A stretch of DNA of 64,000 nucleotides from Leptospira sp. WS58.C1 (GTDB taxonomy: Bacteria > Spirochaetota > Leptospiria > Leptospirales > Leptospiraceae): NCBI RefSeq assembly GCF_040833995.1, contig NZ_CP162137.1, forward strand, positions 2,528,501 to 2,592,500, in the 5' to 3' direction. The notes under the pieces are model-generated. The model was not told the DNA's origin. It was given only the letters and a program-made list of their open reading frames with translations, and searched no databases. This document shows, one piece after another, positions 38,581 through 47,434 of this stretch. Position 1 is the stretch's first letter; each line of letters begins with the position of its first letter. Both the position numbers and the translations under genes were made by a program.

Positions 38581-39216
38581 ATGATCTCCGGACTCCAAGG
38601 TTCCATCCGAAAACTAGAAGTTGGTACCGTGTACTTAGATGTTCACGGAGTAACTTATGAAATAATAATTTCCTTCAAAACCTATTGGGAACTGAAAGAA
38701 TACCAAACTTCCGCAAAAGAAGTCAGACTGCATATACATCATTCCATCAACGAAAGAGGACAAAAACTTTTCGGATTCCTGCAAGAAAGAGATAAAGAAT
38801 TTTTCAAAGTGATGAAGGGCTTGCATGGGATCGGCGAAATGACCGCTCTCAAAGTTTTATCCTTCTTCAGTCCTTGGGAATTGCATAAGATCGCTTCCTC
38901 AGGAGAAGCAAAGGACCTGGAAAAAATCCCGAAAGTCAGGGCCAAAACCTCCGAAAAAATCTTTTTCGAAGTAAAACAAAATCTAAAAAAACTGGAATTA
39001 TTCTTGGAAGCAGGTTCCGAGGATCCTTCTATTCCGGAAACTTCCAAAGAAAGACTTCCTTCTCCGGAAGATCGTTTTAAGGAAACCGCAGTACAAGCAC
39101 TCGTTCAATTAGGATTTGAAGACAAATCCGCTTTAAAGGAAGTGGAGAAAATCCTAAAAAAACAAAGTTTTACGGATACAGGAGAACTGATCCGAGAGAT
39201 ATTGAAAAATCTATAA
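38581..39216 (+). CDS. ruvA: Holliday junction branch migration complex subunit RuvA
   Basis: 211 residues. RuvA binds the four-way junction and loads the RuvB motor. The start [20 protein letters not shown] matches the family N-terminus exactly in position. The OB-fold ([18 protein letters not shown], then [20 protein letters not shown]) is followed by two helix-hairpin-helix motifs ([33 protein letters not shown]). The C-terminal domain ends [20 protein letters not shown], the RuvB contact part. An in-frame TTG at 38545 would add 12 residues not found in relatives. ruvB and ruvC are not adjacent. Confidence 0.95.
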   Translation: MISGLQGSIRKLEVGTVYLDVHGVTYEIIISFKTYWELKEYQTSAKEVRLHIHHSINERGQKLFGFLQERDKEFFKVMKGLHGIGEMTALKVLSFFSPWELHKIASSGEAKDLEKIPKVRAKTSEKIFFEVKQNLKKLELFLEAGSEDPSIPETSKERLPSPEDRFKETAVQALVQLGFEDKSALKEVEKILKKQSFTDTGELIREILKNL

Positions 39217-39411
39217 ATTAGCGCGGTTCTACCTTGCCGAGAAACAAATAACAGCGCGAACCTCCCTTTTGCCTCTTTGGGTACCTGCCAAATCGGCAAT
39301 CTATTGCCGTATTCTTCAACTCAAGTCCGGAAACGGGAGTTCCTACCTGAAAAAATTTCCGATTTTTGGCCGACCCAGGTGAAAAAAACTTGTAAGAAAT
39401 ACTTCATATTC

Positions 39412-39457
39412 AAAGTAATATACTTTAATAATAAACTATTAATTCCTAAATTAATAG
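39412..39457 (+). promoter_or_regulatory. Two palindromes in the doxX leader, candidate operator
   Basis: AAAGTA-ATA-TACTTT lies at 39412-39426. CTATTAATT at 39436-39444 pairs with AATTAATAG at 39449-39457. The second ends three bases before the GAAG of the ribosome site, so it could also form a hairpin that limits translation. No good -35 box is visible nearby, although TTGTAA at 39390 is a weak candidate. DoxX genes are often controlled by redox or MarR/HxlR regulators, but no regulator gene is adjacent. Confidence 0.45.
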
Positions 39458-39472
39458 AAGGAAGTATTCAAA

Positions 39473-39919
39473 ATGTTAGAAACACTTTTAGCAACCAGCA
39501 ACGATATCGTTCCACTGGTCTTAAGATTAACCCTCGGGATCGTAATCTTCCCGCACGGCGCCCAAAAGTTATTGGGTTGGTTCGGCGGTTACGGATTCAA
39601 AGGAACCTACGGTTATTTTACACAAACTGCGGGACTTCCAGGGATCATCGCATTCTTAGTCATCATAGGTGAATCCTTCGGTTCGGTGGCACTCGTCCTA
39701 GGACTACTCACTCGTTTCTCCGCAATTTCAATCGGTATCATCATGTTAGGTGCAGCCCTACTCGTTCACAGAGAACATGGATTTTTTATCAACTGGTTCG
39801 GAGCTCAAAAAGGAGAAGGTTACGAATTCCAAATATTGGCCATCGGACTTGCAATCGCGTTAGCGATTACAGGCGGAGGAGCTTACTCTTTGGATCTAGC
39901 GATCCTTTCTTCACTCTAA
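39473..39919 (+). CDS. DoxX-family membrane protein
   Basis: 148 residues with four membrane helices, the typical DoxX layout. VPLVLRLTLGIVIFPHGAQK starts the first, and IIAFLVIIGESFGSVALVLG and AISIGIIMLGAALLV follow. The C-terminal helix is FQILAIGLAIALAITGGG. The GFF(I)NW(F) element (HGFFINWFGAQ) and the early PHGAQKL are family signatures. DoxX proteins are small membrane proteins linked in some bacteria to thiol and oxidative stress. A good ribosome site (AGAAGGAAG) lies before the ATG. The leader has two palindromes. It converges on a rhodanese lipoprotein gene. Confidence 0.9.
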   Translation: MLETLLATSNDIVPLVLRLTLGIVIFPHGAQKLLGWFGGYGFKGTYGYFTQTAGLPGIIAFLVIIGESFGSVALVLGLLTRFSAISIGIIMLGAALLVHREHGFFINWFGAQKGEGYEFQILAIGLAIALAITGGGAYSLDLAILSSL

Positions 39920-39932
39920 AATAAAATTGCAA

Positions 39933-40013
39933 CCCCTCTGTGAACTCAGTGTTCTCCGTGCGAAATGTTTTTACACTTTTAGATCGCACGGAGCCCACCG
40001 AGAACACGGAGGT
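39933..40013. repeat. CACGGAG-family repeat, copy 8, arms in reverse order
   Basis: The first arm is CTCTGTGAACTCAGTGTTCT ending CCGTGCGAAAT, and the second is TCGCACGGAGCCCACCGAGA. Compared with copies 1 to 7 the arms are swapped, so the GCGAA ends face each other in the centre. It lies between doxX and the rhodanese gene, which converge. Confidence 0.75.
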
Positions 40014-40021
40014 TTTCGAAA

Positions 40022-41509
40022 TTAATATTTATAAGCCTTATCTTCCAATTGCGCCTTACGTGTAGTAGTTGCAGAAGGATCGATATCAGCTTGGGCCACA
40101 GTCACATAGGGGCTACCAGTTCCACCGGAAGCGTATGAATTATAATTGATGGTCCCGCTCGGAGCATAACTCAAATCACTAGTATCCGTTCTGAAAGGAG
40201 AAGTTACAGAAAGTTTGTTAAAACTAGTACCTTCTGTGGAGTCCGGATATTCCGCAACAAGAGAAGTCCATTCGACCAGAGAACCGTCATAGAATACAGT
40301 AGGATATCCTAATATATTCTGAGATACAAAACCGTTCACCTGAGCTTCGAAATTTGTTCTACATTGGGAAACAATCGTAGCTCCTGCAGTATAACCCGCT
40401 CCACCGGTTCCAGTATTTGCAAAAATACCGGCAAGAGTCGCCTTATCCTTGAATCTATATCCCGTAGCAGAAGTGTCCAATAGAGAAGCCCAAGGAAACG
40501 TTTTCGCTCCTTTGATCCTGGTCTCAAACAAAACATACTTCTTAGGAGTTCCACTCACACCTGCAGCAGGAGCGCCGGAATCATTCCAAGCGGTAGTGAT
40601 ATGATTCGCTCCTGCATTCGTGATTCCGACAGTTTGATCGAACTGAGCGGTAGGTCTTGCATCTACTATGATCTGTGTCCCGGTAAGTCCGGAAACGGAG
40701 GCCGCCCCATTCGCTTTTACGATCTTAATGATATCTTCTAAAGTTAGAGTGATGATCGTATTATCCACTTTCAATTGTTTTACGCTAAAATTCCCGTTAG
40801 CATTAGGGGCCGTATCCTTCGTCGCGGAAAGATAAGTAGCGTTCGTAAAATTGGTCCTGATATCTCCGTTTAAGATCGCAAGATGTTTGATATCCGCTCC
40901 CCAATATCTCAACCAATAAATCCCTCTCGTAATATCCTGGGTTTGACTTCCGTTCGTATAAGCGGTACCGTTATTGTTCGCGGACCCGACCGCAAAAACT
41001 ACCAGATCCGTATTCAAATTGATCCCATACACCTGAAGCCATTGGTCCACAGTTGCCCCATCCGCTTGGTAACGAACTGAGTTACGAATGAGTCCGGTAT
41101 TTCTCTGTTGATTAAAACGAAATCCAGCTTGGAAATCGTCCAGATGATACACATAGACTCCGTTCGCATTATCAGACTTGATGTAGGATCTCCCGCTCGT
41201 ATCTCCCGAAAAATTATTCGCAAGACTACTCTGTAAGATCACAAGTTTACCGCTGATATGAGCAGGCTTTTGGTTTTGCCAATCGCTTACCCAAGACTCC
41301 AGACGAGAAGCAGTGATGAGCCCCCATTCGTTATCATCATAAGAAGCCGCAGACTCATTCGTTAAATCCGAAGCCGAACTGACCGGAATGGAATTTCCAA
41401 AACCTGCCAAAACCGCCAATGCGGAATTAGAATCGCCACCCCCTGAATCGCAGGAGACAAACGTCCCCGAAACTAGGCCGAGTATTAGCCCAATATAGAT
41501 CACCTTCAT
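40022..41509 (-). CDS. Rhodanese-like lipoprotein (tandem sulfurtransferase domains)
   Basis: 495 residues. The signal MKVIYIGLILGLVSGTFVSC ends in a probable lipidated cysteine, followed by a DSGGGDSNS linker. Two rhodanese-like halves follow. The first (about 60-235) has VDQWLQVYGINLNTDLVVFA and YWLRYWGADIKHLAILNGD and lacks a clear Cys. The second has IIVDARPTAQFD, RIKGAKTFPW and an apparent active-site Cys at about 383 in IVSQCRTNFEAQ. This is the layout of thiosulfate or mercaptopyruvate sulfurtransferases. An envelope location is unusual for a sulfurtransferase and suggests a role in sulfide, selenite or tellurite handling, which is inference. Confidence 0.85.
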   Translation of the reverse strand: MKVIYIGLILGLVSGTFVSCDSGGGDSNSALAVLAGFGNSIPVSSASDLTNESAASYDDNEWGLITASRLESWVSDWQNQKPAHISGKLVILQSSLANNFSGDTSGRSYIKSDNANGVYVYHLDDFQAGFRFNQQRNTGLIRNSVRYQADGATVDQWLQVYGINLNTDLVVFAVGSANNNGTAYTNGSQTQDITRGIYWLRYWGADIKHLAILNGDIRTNFTNATYLSATKDTAPNANGNFSVKQLKVDNTIITLTLEDIIKIVKANGAASVSGLTGTQIIVDARPTAQFDQTVGITNAGANHITTAWNDSGAPAAGVSGTPKKYVLFETRIKGAKTFPWASLLDTSATGYRFKDKATLAGIFANTGTGGAGYTAGATIVSQCRTNFEAQVNGFVSQNILGYPTVFYDGSLVEWTSLVAEYPDSTEGTSFNKLSVTSPFRTDTSDLSYAPSGTINYNSYASGGTGSPYVTVAQADIDPSATTTRKAQLEDKAYKY

Positions 41510-41624
41510 ATATATTTCTCCTAACGCGGCAAGCCACGAGTTAGCTCTTTTTGCTTGGAAGGATTACAAAATCACCCGAAATATACAATATAACAGAAAA
41601 ACGGGCGTAATAACGGAGAATATA

Positions 41625-41825
41625 TTGAGTGAGTTTCTAAAGTATTACCACAGATATGTCTCGAAGGGAGATGACTCCCCCAGTCGCAGCGCAGAGGAGC
41701 AACAGTATTGCTCCGAATGTGAGACTAGGACCCAGATGAGCTGCAAATCTGGAGTCCCGCCGCTGCCGCCCTCTCCGAGGAATCTTTTTGTCCGAACCCC
41801 CGGCCCGAAACATCTTCAAAAGTAA
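41625..41825 (+). other. Hairpin-rich segment upstream of sucC (structured RNA or small gene)
   Basis: The 496-base gap from 41510 to 42005 has no clear gene. It contains three consecutive hairpins: GGGAG-ATGA-CTCCC at 41666-41679, GGAGCAA-CAGTA-TTGCTCC at 41696-41714, and GGAC then CCAGAT at 41728-41737, pairing with ATCTGG and GTCC at 41747-41757 around GAGCTGCAA. It is GC-rich compared with flanks. A 66-codon plus-strand frame begins at TTG 41625 with GGAG six bases upstream (SEFLKYYHRYVSKGDDSPSR and onwards, three cysteines), so a small gene is possible. It is about 180 bases from sucC and could be a separate RNA. The rest of the gap (41830-42005) holds a degenerate CACGGAG-like remnant. 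Confidence 0.4.
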
Positions 41826-42005
41826 AAATCATAGGCTCACGCAGAGACGTGAAGTCGCGGAGGCTTTTGGACTTAGGTTTGTCTCTTCATTTAAAATCTC
41901 TTGTTGGAACTCCTGCTGAAAGGGGATGGACAGGATTCTTCCAGGTAAAATCCTTAGAAAAAGCATTCCAAACTGAACTCACATCCAAAAAAACAAGGTT
42001 GATTC

Positions 42006-43178
42006 ATGAAAATTCACGAGTACCAGGCCAAGGAAATCCTGAGACGCCATAACGCCAAAGTTCCTTTCGGCGTAGTAATTGATAAAAAAGAAGACGGTGC
42101 AAAAGCCCATGAAGAAGTTTCTTCCAAAACGGGAGCATCTGTAGTTGTCGTTAAAGCCCAAATCCACGCGGGTGGAAGAGGAAAAGGCGGCGGAGTTAAA
42201 GTCACCAAAACCAAAGAAGACGCATTAGCAGCTATCGACAAGATCCTTGGCATGCAACTTATCACTCCTCAAACCGGAGTCGAAGGTAAAAAAGTCCTGA
42301 AAGTTTATCTGGAGCAAGGGATCAATATCGCGAAGGAATTTTATTTAAGTGTCTTATTAGATCGCGCGATCCGCAAAACAATCATCATGGCTTCTACCGA
42401 AGGTGGAATGGAGATCGAAGAAGTTGCGGAAACTCATCCTGAAAAGATCCTAAAGATCGCAATCGATCCGGGCATCGGATTACAACCGAACCAAGCTTCC
42501 CAACTCGCTTTCGACCTGGGACTTCCAGCCGAATCCCATAAGTCTTTCAAAGCACTTTTGACTTCCGTTTACAATGCGTATATTAAAGAAGATGCATCTT
42601 TATTAGAGATCAACCCTTTGATCCTTACCAAAGAGAACGAGATCGTGGCAGGTGACTGTAAGATCGATCTGGACGAGAATGCATTGTATCGCCATCCTGA
42701 AAACGCAGCATTTAGAGATATTTCCGAAGAAGATCCTTTGGAAGTCCAAGCTAGCGAATACAATATCAACTATGTTAAGTTAGACGGAAACATCGGCTGT
42801 ATGGTGAACGGTGCAGGTCTTGCAATGGCAACTATGGACATCGTTAAACTTGCAGGAGCAGAACCGGCCAACTTCCTCGACGTAGGCGGTGGAGCGAACG
42901 TTACTACCGTTACTAACGGATTCAAACTGATCTTGGGTGATCCGAACGTAAAAGGGATCTTCGTGAATATTTTCGGAGGGATCGTTCGTTGTGACCGAGT
43001 CGCCCTGGGGATCATCGAAGCCGCTAAAGCTGTAAATATCCACGTTCCGTTAGTGGTTCGTTTGAAAGGAACCAATGCGGAAGAAGGCAAAAGGATCCTA
43101 AACGAATCCGGTCTGAATATCATCGCGGAAGAAGATCTTCGAACCGCGGCCAAAAAAGTGGCGGAAGCCATTAAATAA
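42006..43178 (+). CDS. sucC: Succinyl-CoA ligase [ADP-forming] beta subunit
   Basis: 390 residues, the normal length. SucC with SucD interconverts succinyl-CoA and succinate with formation of ATP or GTP in the TCA cycle. The start [20 protein letters not shown] is the standard N-terminus. The ATP-grasp fold includes [29 protein letters not shown] and later [20 protein letters not shown] and [19 protein letters not shown] are strong signatures, as is [16 protein letters not shown]. It heads a string of seven same-strand genes with small gaps; sucD follows after 26 bases. Confidence 0.98.
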   Translation: MKIHEYQAKEILRRHNAKVPFGVVIDKKEDGAKAHEEVSSKTGASVVVVKAQIHAGGRGKGGGVKVTKTKEDALAAIDKILGMQLITPQTGVEGKKVLKVYLEQGINIAKEFYLSVLLDRAIRKTIIMASTEGGMEIEEVAETHPEKILKIAIDPGIGLQPNQASQLAFDLGLPAESHKSFKALLTSVYNAYIKEDASLLEINPLILTKENEIVAGDCKIDLDENALYRHPENAAFRDISEEDPLEVQASEYNINYVKLDGNIGCMVNGAGLAMATMDIVKLAGAEPANFLDVGGGANVTTVTNGFKLILGDPNVKGIFVNIFGGIVRCDRVALGIIEAAKAVNIHVPLVVRLKGTNAEEGKRILNESGLNIIAEEDLRTAAKKVAEAIK

Positions 43179-43204
43179 AAAACATAAGGTTAACTTAATA
43201 TAAC

Positions 43205-44089
43205 ATGGCAGTATTAGTAGATAACAATACGAGAGTTGTAGTTCAGGGTATTACCGGTAAAGAAGGTTCTTTCCATGCCCAGCAGATGATCGAGTACGGA
43301 ACCAATGTGGTCGGCGGAGTCACTCCAGGAAAAGGGGGACAAAAAGCCGACTTAGTCGGTAAGGCGGTTCCGGTATTCAATAGCCTAAAAGACGCGATGG
43401 TGAACGAAGGTGCAAACGCATCCATCATTTTCGTTCCGCCTCCATTCGCTGCTGACGCGATCTTAGAAGGAATTTTTAACGAGATCCCTCTGGTGGTTTG
43501 TATCACTGAGGGAATCCCAACTCACGATATGTTGAAAGTGTATAGCGCTTTAAGAAATTCGAAAACCAGACTGATCGGACCGAACTGTCCAGGGATCATT
43601 TCTCCGAAGTACAACGTGAAAATGGGGATCATGCCCGGTTTTATACACCAAGCAGGAACAATCGGTATCGTTTCCCGTTCCGGGACCTTAACTTACGAGT
43701 CGGTTGCACAGTTAAGCCAACATGGTTTGGGACAGTCCACTGTGATCGGTATCGGTGGAGACCCTGTTCCAGGAATGAACCACACAGAAGCGGTAACACT
43801 TCTGAACGAAGACCCTGAAACCAAAGGTATCGTAATGATCGGAGAGATCGGTGGAACTTCCGAGGAAGAAGCTGCCGCTTATATCAAAGCTAATGTTAAA
43901 AAACCTGTAGTAGGGTTTATCGCAGGCCAAACTGCGCCTCCTGGGAAAAGGATGGGGCATGCGGGTGCGATCATCAGCGGAGGGATGGGAACTGCTTCCT
44001 CCAAAATGAAAGCTATGCAGGATGCAGGCATTTCTGTTTGCCAATCTATCGCCGAAGTCGGCGAAAAAATGAAAAAAGCATTAGGTTAA
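43205..44089 (+). CDS. sucD: Succinyl-CoA ligase [ADP-forming] alpha subunit
   Basis: 294 residues. The CoA-binding Rossmann domain starts [55 protein letters not shown] and [12 protein letters not shown] follow. The phosphorylated histidine lies in [18 protein letters not shown], the active-site signature. The length is normal. It follows sucC by 26 bases and precedes a TolC-family gene by 27, with the latter preceded by CGGAGGAAAGG. The enzyme is cytoplasmic and its close linkage with envelope genes is unusual. Confidence 0.98.
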   Translation: MAVLVDNNTRVVVQGITGKEGSFHAQQMIEYGTNVVGGVTPGKGGQKADLVGKAVPVFNSLKDAMVNEGANASIIFVPPPFAADAILEGIFNEIPLVVCITEGIPTHDMLKVYSALRNSKTRLIGPNCPGIISPKYNVKMGIMPGFIHQAGTIGIVSRSGTLTYESVAQLSQHGLGQSTVIGIGGDPVPGMNHTEAVTLLNEDPETKGIVMIGEIGGTSEEEAAAYIKANVKKPVVGFIAGQTAPPGKRMGHAGAIISGGMGTASSKMKAMQDAGISVCQSIAEVGEKMKKALG

Positions 44090-44116
44090 TCTAATACTTT
44101 AATCGGAGGAAAGGTT

Positions 44117-45715
44117 ATGAAATTAGAAAACGGGAATTTTTGGACCAATACAATGAGCTGGAAGACGATCTCCGTCTTTTTGGTTTCGAACCTTATCCTC
44201 CTTTCGGGTCTTTCCGGAGTATTTTCCCAAGAAAATAAATCCGGAAAAGTCCTGAAGTTAACTACGGAAGAAACCGTCAAAAGGGCTTTAGATAGTAACT
44301 TCAAATTACAAAACCTAAGATATGAATTGGCAAAAACCGATTCAAACTACCTGAAAGCCGAGTCCCAATATTCTTGGAGATTAGTAGCCGACGGGAGTTT
44401 CAGGCAAACCGTGCTTCCTTTGAACCAAAACAACGTCTTTACCGGAACAAAAACTTCCGATGATACGATCAAGGGAGGGATTGAAAAAACCATCCGTGCT
44501 ACCGGGACCTACTTCAAGTTAGAAGCGGGTAATAGAAGATTCGACTCCAACGCTTTCGAGGATAAGAACAACCCGCTCACTTCCGGTTTTGCAGGACTCG
44601 CACTTCCTCCTCTTTATACGGGATTTATTACAGCTACGGTTTCTCAGGACTTACTAAAGAATTCGTTCGGTTATAAAGGAAGGAATCAGGAGAAGATCCT
44701 GGATAACCAAAAAGAAATGGCGAAAAGCCAAGTCTCTTTGCAGATCTCTGAAGCGATCGTAGGATCCCTTGTGGATTTCTGGGATTATTCGGTTAAATTA
44801 CAGTCCTTAAAAACATTCCGCAGATTAAAAGAAAACGTAAGCAATATTAGAAATCTTACCGTGCGTAAACAAGGTTTAGGACTTTCGGAAGGATTCGAAG
44901 TCAACCAGTGGAACGCCTTACTTGCACAAGCCGATAGCCAATTAGAAACCGCAGTCGTTCAAAAGGACGAGGCAAAAAGAAAATTGGCTCGTACTTTAAA
45001 ATTAGAGAGCGATTTGGATCTTTCGGAAGAAACGGACCTCATGGAAGAAATTCCGGAGAAACCCGATTACAATAAAGACTTAGAGATCGCTTACAAAAAG
45101 AGATCGGATTATCTAAACGCAGTCAGAGAAAAAGAGATCGCCGAACTTATGTTAAAAAACGCCAAAAGTGATCAGTTGCCTAGTCTGACTCTTTCAGGCT
45201 CCGCTTCTTCACAAGCGCAAACGATCACTAGCCCTGATAAAAATTTTACGGACGCTACAGACGGCGTGCAGTCTGCACGTTACAAAGACTTCAACGGAAA
45301 AGTAAGTTTCGCTTATCCGTTATTCGATAAGGGAGTGGCAGCAGGCAGAAGAGATTCCGAGATCGGAGTGCGTCAGGCAACTTTAAAAGAGAACGAAGTT
45401 AAGAATGAAGTGAGAGACGATCTAAGAGGAAGGATCGATTCTTTAGAAGCTAGTTATAAAATTTATAAAAACTCGATAGTCACCGAAAAAGAAACTCAAA
45501 ACTATTATAACGGTGTGGTTCGAAGCTTCCAACAAGGAAGAGCGGATGCGGTAGCAGTTAAGAACGCGTTGGATACTTTGGTAAGAGACCAGCTCAGTCT
45601 TACCCAAGCAAAAGTGAATTTTAATATAGATCTCATGAGATACTATATCGCTAAAAACATGCTTTTGGAAAGATTCGATCTGGATGCGGAAAAACTTCTT
45701 CCTAATTTGGAATAA
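44117..45715 (+). CDS. TolC-family outer-membrane efflux protein
   Basis: 532 residues. CGGAGGAAAGG before the ATG gives a strong start. An N-terminal signal (TISVFLVSNLILLSGLSGVF, then SQENKSGK) is followed by a helical body with the TolC repeats. TVKRALDSNFKLQNLRYELA opens the first half. LNAVREKEIAELMLKNAKSD and LPSLTLSGSASSQAQTI mark the second, and NEVKNEVRDDLRGRIDSLEA and KVNFNIDLMRYYIAKNMLLE close it. The protein would form a trimeric channel through the outer membrane. No pump or adaptor gene is adjacent, so it may serve pumps encoded elsewhere, such as the RND protein at 32892. Confidence 0.9.
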   Translation: MKLENGNFWTNTMSWKTISVFLVSNLILLSGLSGVFSQENKSGKVLKLTTEETVKRALDSNFKLQNLRYELAKTDSNYLKAESQYSWRLVADGSFRQTVLPLNQNNVFTGTKTSDDTIKGGIEKTIRATGTYFKLEAGNRRFDSNAFEDKNNPLTSGFAGLALPPLYTGFITATVSQDLLKNSFGYKGRNQEKILDNQKEMAKSQVSLQISEAIVGSLVDFWDYSVKLQSLKTFRRLKENVSNIRNLTVRKQGLGLSEGFEVNQWNALLAQADSQLETAVVQKDEAKRKLARTLKLESDLDLSEETDLMEEIPEKPDYNKDLEIAYKKRSDYLNAVREKEIAELMLKNAKSDQLPSLTLSGSASSQAQTITSPDKNFTDATDGVQSARYKDFNGKVSFAYPLFDKGVAAGRRDSEIGVRQATLKENEVKNEVRDDLRGRIDSLEASYKIYKNSIVTEKETQNYYNGVVRSFQQGRADAVAVKNALDTLVRDQLSLTQAKVNFNIDLMRYYIAKNMLLERFDLDAEKLLPNLE

Positions 45716-45733
45716 AAGGTTTCGTAGTTCTCT

Positions 45734-47167
45734 TTGAAACGCGGATTTTTCCTTTCTATATTCGGGATCGTATTATTCGGGCTGATCGTATGGCTTACCG
45801 TTCGTTTTTGGCCCAAACCATCCGACACTATTTACGAATATTATAAAAAGGAAAAATGGGAGAAGGTAATCTCCCTTGTAAAAAAGTCCTCCTCTCCTAC
45901 TCCGGAAGATCTTTTTTACGCTTCCCAGTCAATTCTCAAATTAAACGCGGAACTGATCACTAAAGACTCGGAAGACAGGGCGAAAATTTCGGCAAGACTC
46001 CTAAAAGAGAACGGCATCAGCTCTGGCAAATCCCTCGAATCCAAGGGGGAATTTCCCGTATTCGAAGATCCTTTTATCCTACAACTCAGACCGGGCGGAT
46101 ACTGGAGACAAAAGGCGATCCTTTCCAGGATCGAGATCGCAGGAGAATGGGAAGATGATATTCTATTCTTGCGTGACTTAAAGGAACTGATCCGAAGTAA
46201 TCCGGTTACATTAGGGATTTCTTCTTATTCTTCCGTTTTGAAAAAAGTTTTGAGAAGAGAGACTAAACTTTCTGACTCCGACCAAAACAATCTTTCAGAA
46301 TTATTAGGTTTTCTTTCCGTTAGAGAAGACTCCACGTTACTCGGATCCAGATTTAAAAACACCGGAGAGAATACGAATCTTAGGACCGGCCCGGGAACGG
46401 AAAACCCCGGAAAAGCTCGTTTGAAAAAAGGCGTCTTACTTTACGCATTAGACAAGGATCCCCGTTCCGAAACAGTACAAGGAAGAAAAGGAAATTGGGT
46501 CCAAGTATATATTCCTGAGTTGCAGATCTCGGGCTGGATCTTCTCCCATTTTTTAGAAGAAGATCCTTATCCAAACGTAAAGGCCGAGGAAACATTTTTA
46601 GCATTCTCCCAGTCCGAAAAAAGCCAAGCCTGGGACTTTGCATTTTGGACGGAAGATAAACTTCCTCCGGGATTTCATGGAGAATATATTCCTACGGAAA
46701 AATTAGCCTTAGACGGAGATTATGGGATCGTTCTACACAGATCTAAAACGGGAAAATACAAAGAGATTTGTAGGATCGTAGAAGAACCTTTTAGATCTTT
46801 GGAATTTTTAACGGCAAGTTTAAGCGGAGAAGAATCCGTTCCTATTTTTAAATTGTATTCAGGCAGACCCGGCGAGTGGAAGTCCGCCTATCAAATCGAC
46901 CTTGACAGAGAGAGTATCTCCATCAATAGGAACAAATATATACTTGGGAATTCAGGCGGAAAGAAACGATTCCAATTAGGAATTTTTTCCGCAAACGGAG
47001 CGATATCGGCGTCTTTATTAGTAGGAGAAAAAACCGTATTACAAGGAATTTCTCCGGAAGAAGACCTTACCTCCACGGAGGGAGTTCTATTCAAACTCTG
47101 TATGCAACAAGCGGAAAAAAGATCCGATTCCAATGCGGCAGCGTTTAGTTTTAAGTTTTTATTTTGA
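45734..47167 (+). CDS. Membrane-anchored SH3-domain protein
   Basis: 477 residues. A single N-terminal helix (FFLSIFGIVLFGLIVWLTVR) follows a TTG start 18 bases after the TolC gene. The upstream AAAAGG lies somewhat far from it. Residues about 215-280 form a bacterial SH3-like domain: TGENTNLRTGPGTENPGKAR, then KKGVLLYALDKDP, and KGNWVQVYIPELQISGWIFS. The N-terminal 200 residues are helical. The C-terminal 200 residues are beta-rich with no family I recognise. Such SH3 domains often bind cell-wall or protein ligands. It is part of the same co-directional string as the neighbours. Confidence 0.8.
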   Translation: MKRGFFLSIFGIVLFGLIVWLTVRFWPKPSDTIYEYYKKEKWEKVISLVKKSSSPTPEDLFYASQSILKLNAELITKDSEDRAKISARLLKENGISSGKSLESKGEFPVFEDPFILQLRPGGYWRQKAILSRIEIAGEWEDDILFLRDLKELIRSNPVTLGISSYSSVLKKVLRRETKLSDSDQNNLSELLGFLSVREDSTLLGSRFKNTGENTNLRTGPGTENPGKARLKKGVLLYALDKDPRSETVQGRKGNWVQVYIPELQISGWIFSHFLEEDPYPNVKAEETFLAFSQSEKSQAWDFAFWTEDKLPPGFHGEYIPTEKLALDGDYGIVLHRSKTGKYKEICRIVEEPFRSLEFLTASLSGEESVPIFKLYSGRPGEWKSAYQIDLDRESISINRNKYILGNSGGKKRFQLGIFSANGAISASLLVGEKTVLQGISPEEDLTSTEGVLFKLCMQQAEKRSDSNAAAFSFKFLF

Positions 47168-47192
47168 TCTTTAGATCGAGCGAGGAAAATCA

Positions 47193-47432
47193 GTGCCTAC
47201 TTACGATTATAGATGCAAGGCTTGCGGACAAACTTTCGAACATTTTCAATCCATGAAGGACGATCCCTTAACTACCTGTCTTCTTTGCGGTAAAACCGGA
47301 GAAGTAGATAGGTTGATCTCTAACGGAGGAGGGATTATCTTCAAAGGCTCCGGGTTTTACGTTACGGACTATAAATCTTCTTCCAAAAGTTCCGAATCAT
47401 CCACCGGCTCTTCCGGTTCTTCTTCCAACTAA
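47193..47432 (+). CDS. FmdB-family zinc-ribbon protein
   Basis: 79 residues, starting at GTG. MPTYDYRCKACGQTFEHFQS and TTCLLCGKTGEVDRLISNGG are the standard FmdB-family zinc-ribbon signature with four cysteines. GIIFKGSGFYVTDYK is also typical. The tail is a serine-rich low-complexity stretch (SSSKSSESSTGSSGSSS). The family is named after an expressed gene near formamidase but its function is uncertain; regulatory roles have been proposed. It is followed by lpxI after only two bases, so translation is probably coupled. Confidence 0.93.
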   Translation: MPTYDYRCKACGQTFEHFQSMKDDPLTTCLLCGKTGEVDRLISNGGGIIFKGSGFYVTDYKSSSKSSESSTGSSGSSSN

Positions 47433-47434
47433 GT

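Noticed and set aside
41637..41819. 60-codon minus-strand frame with a hydrophobic end, opposite the hairpin-rich stretch
   Set aside because: No ribosome site is present before its TTG or ATG starts, and the hairpins explain the sequence better.
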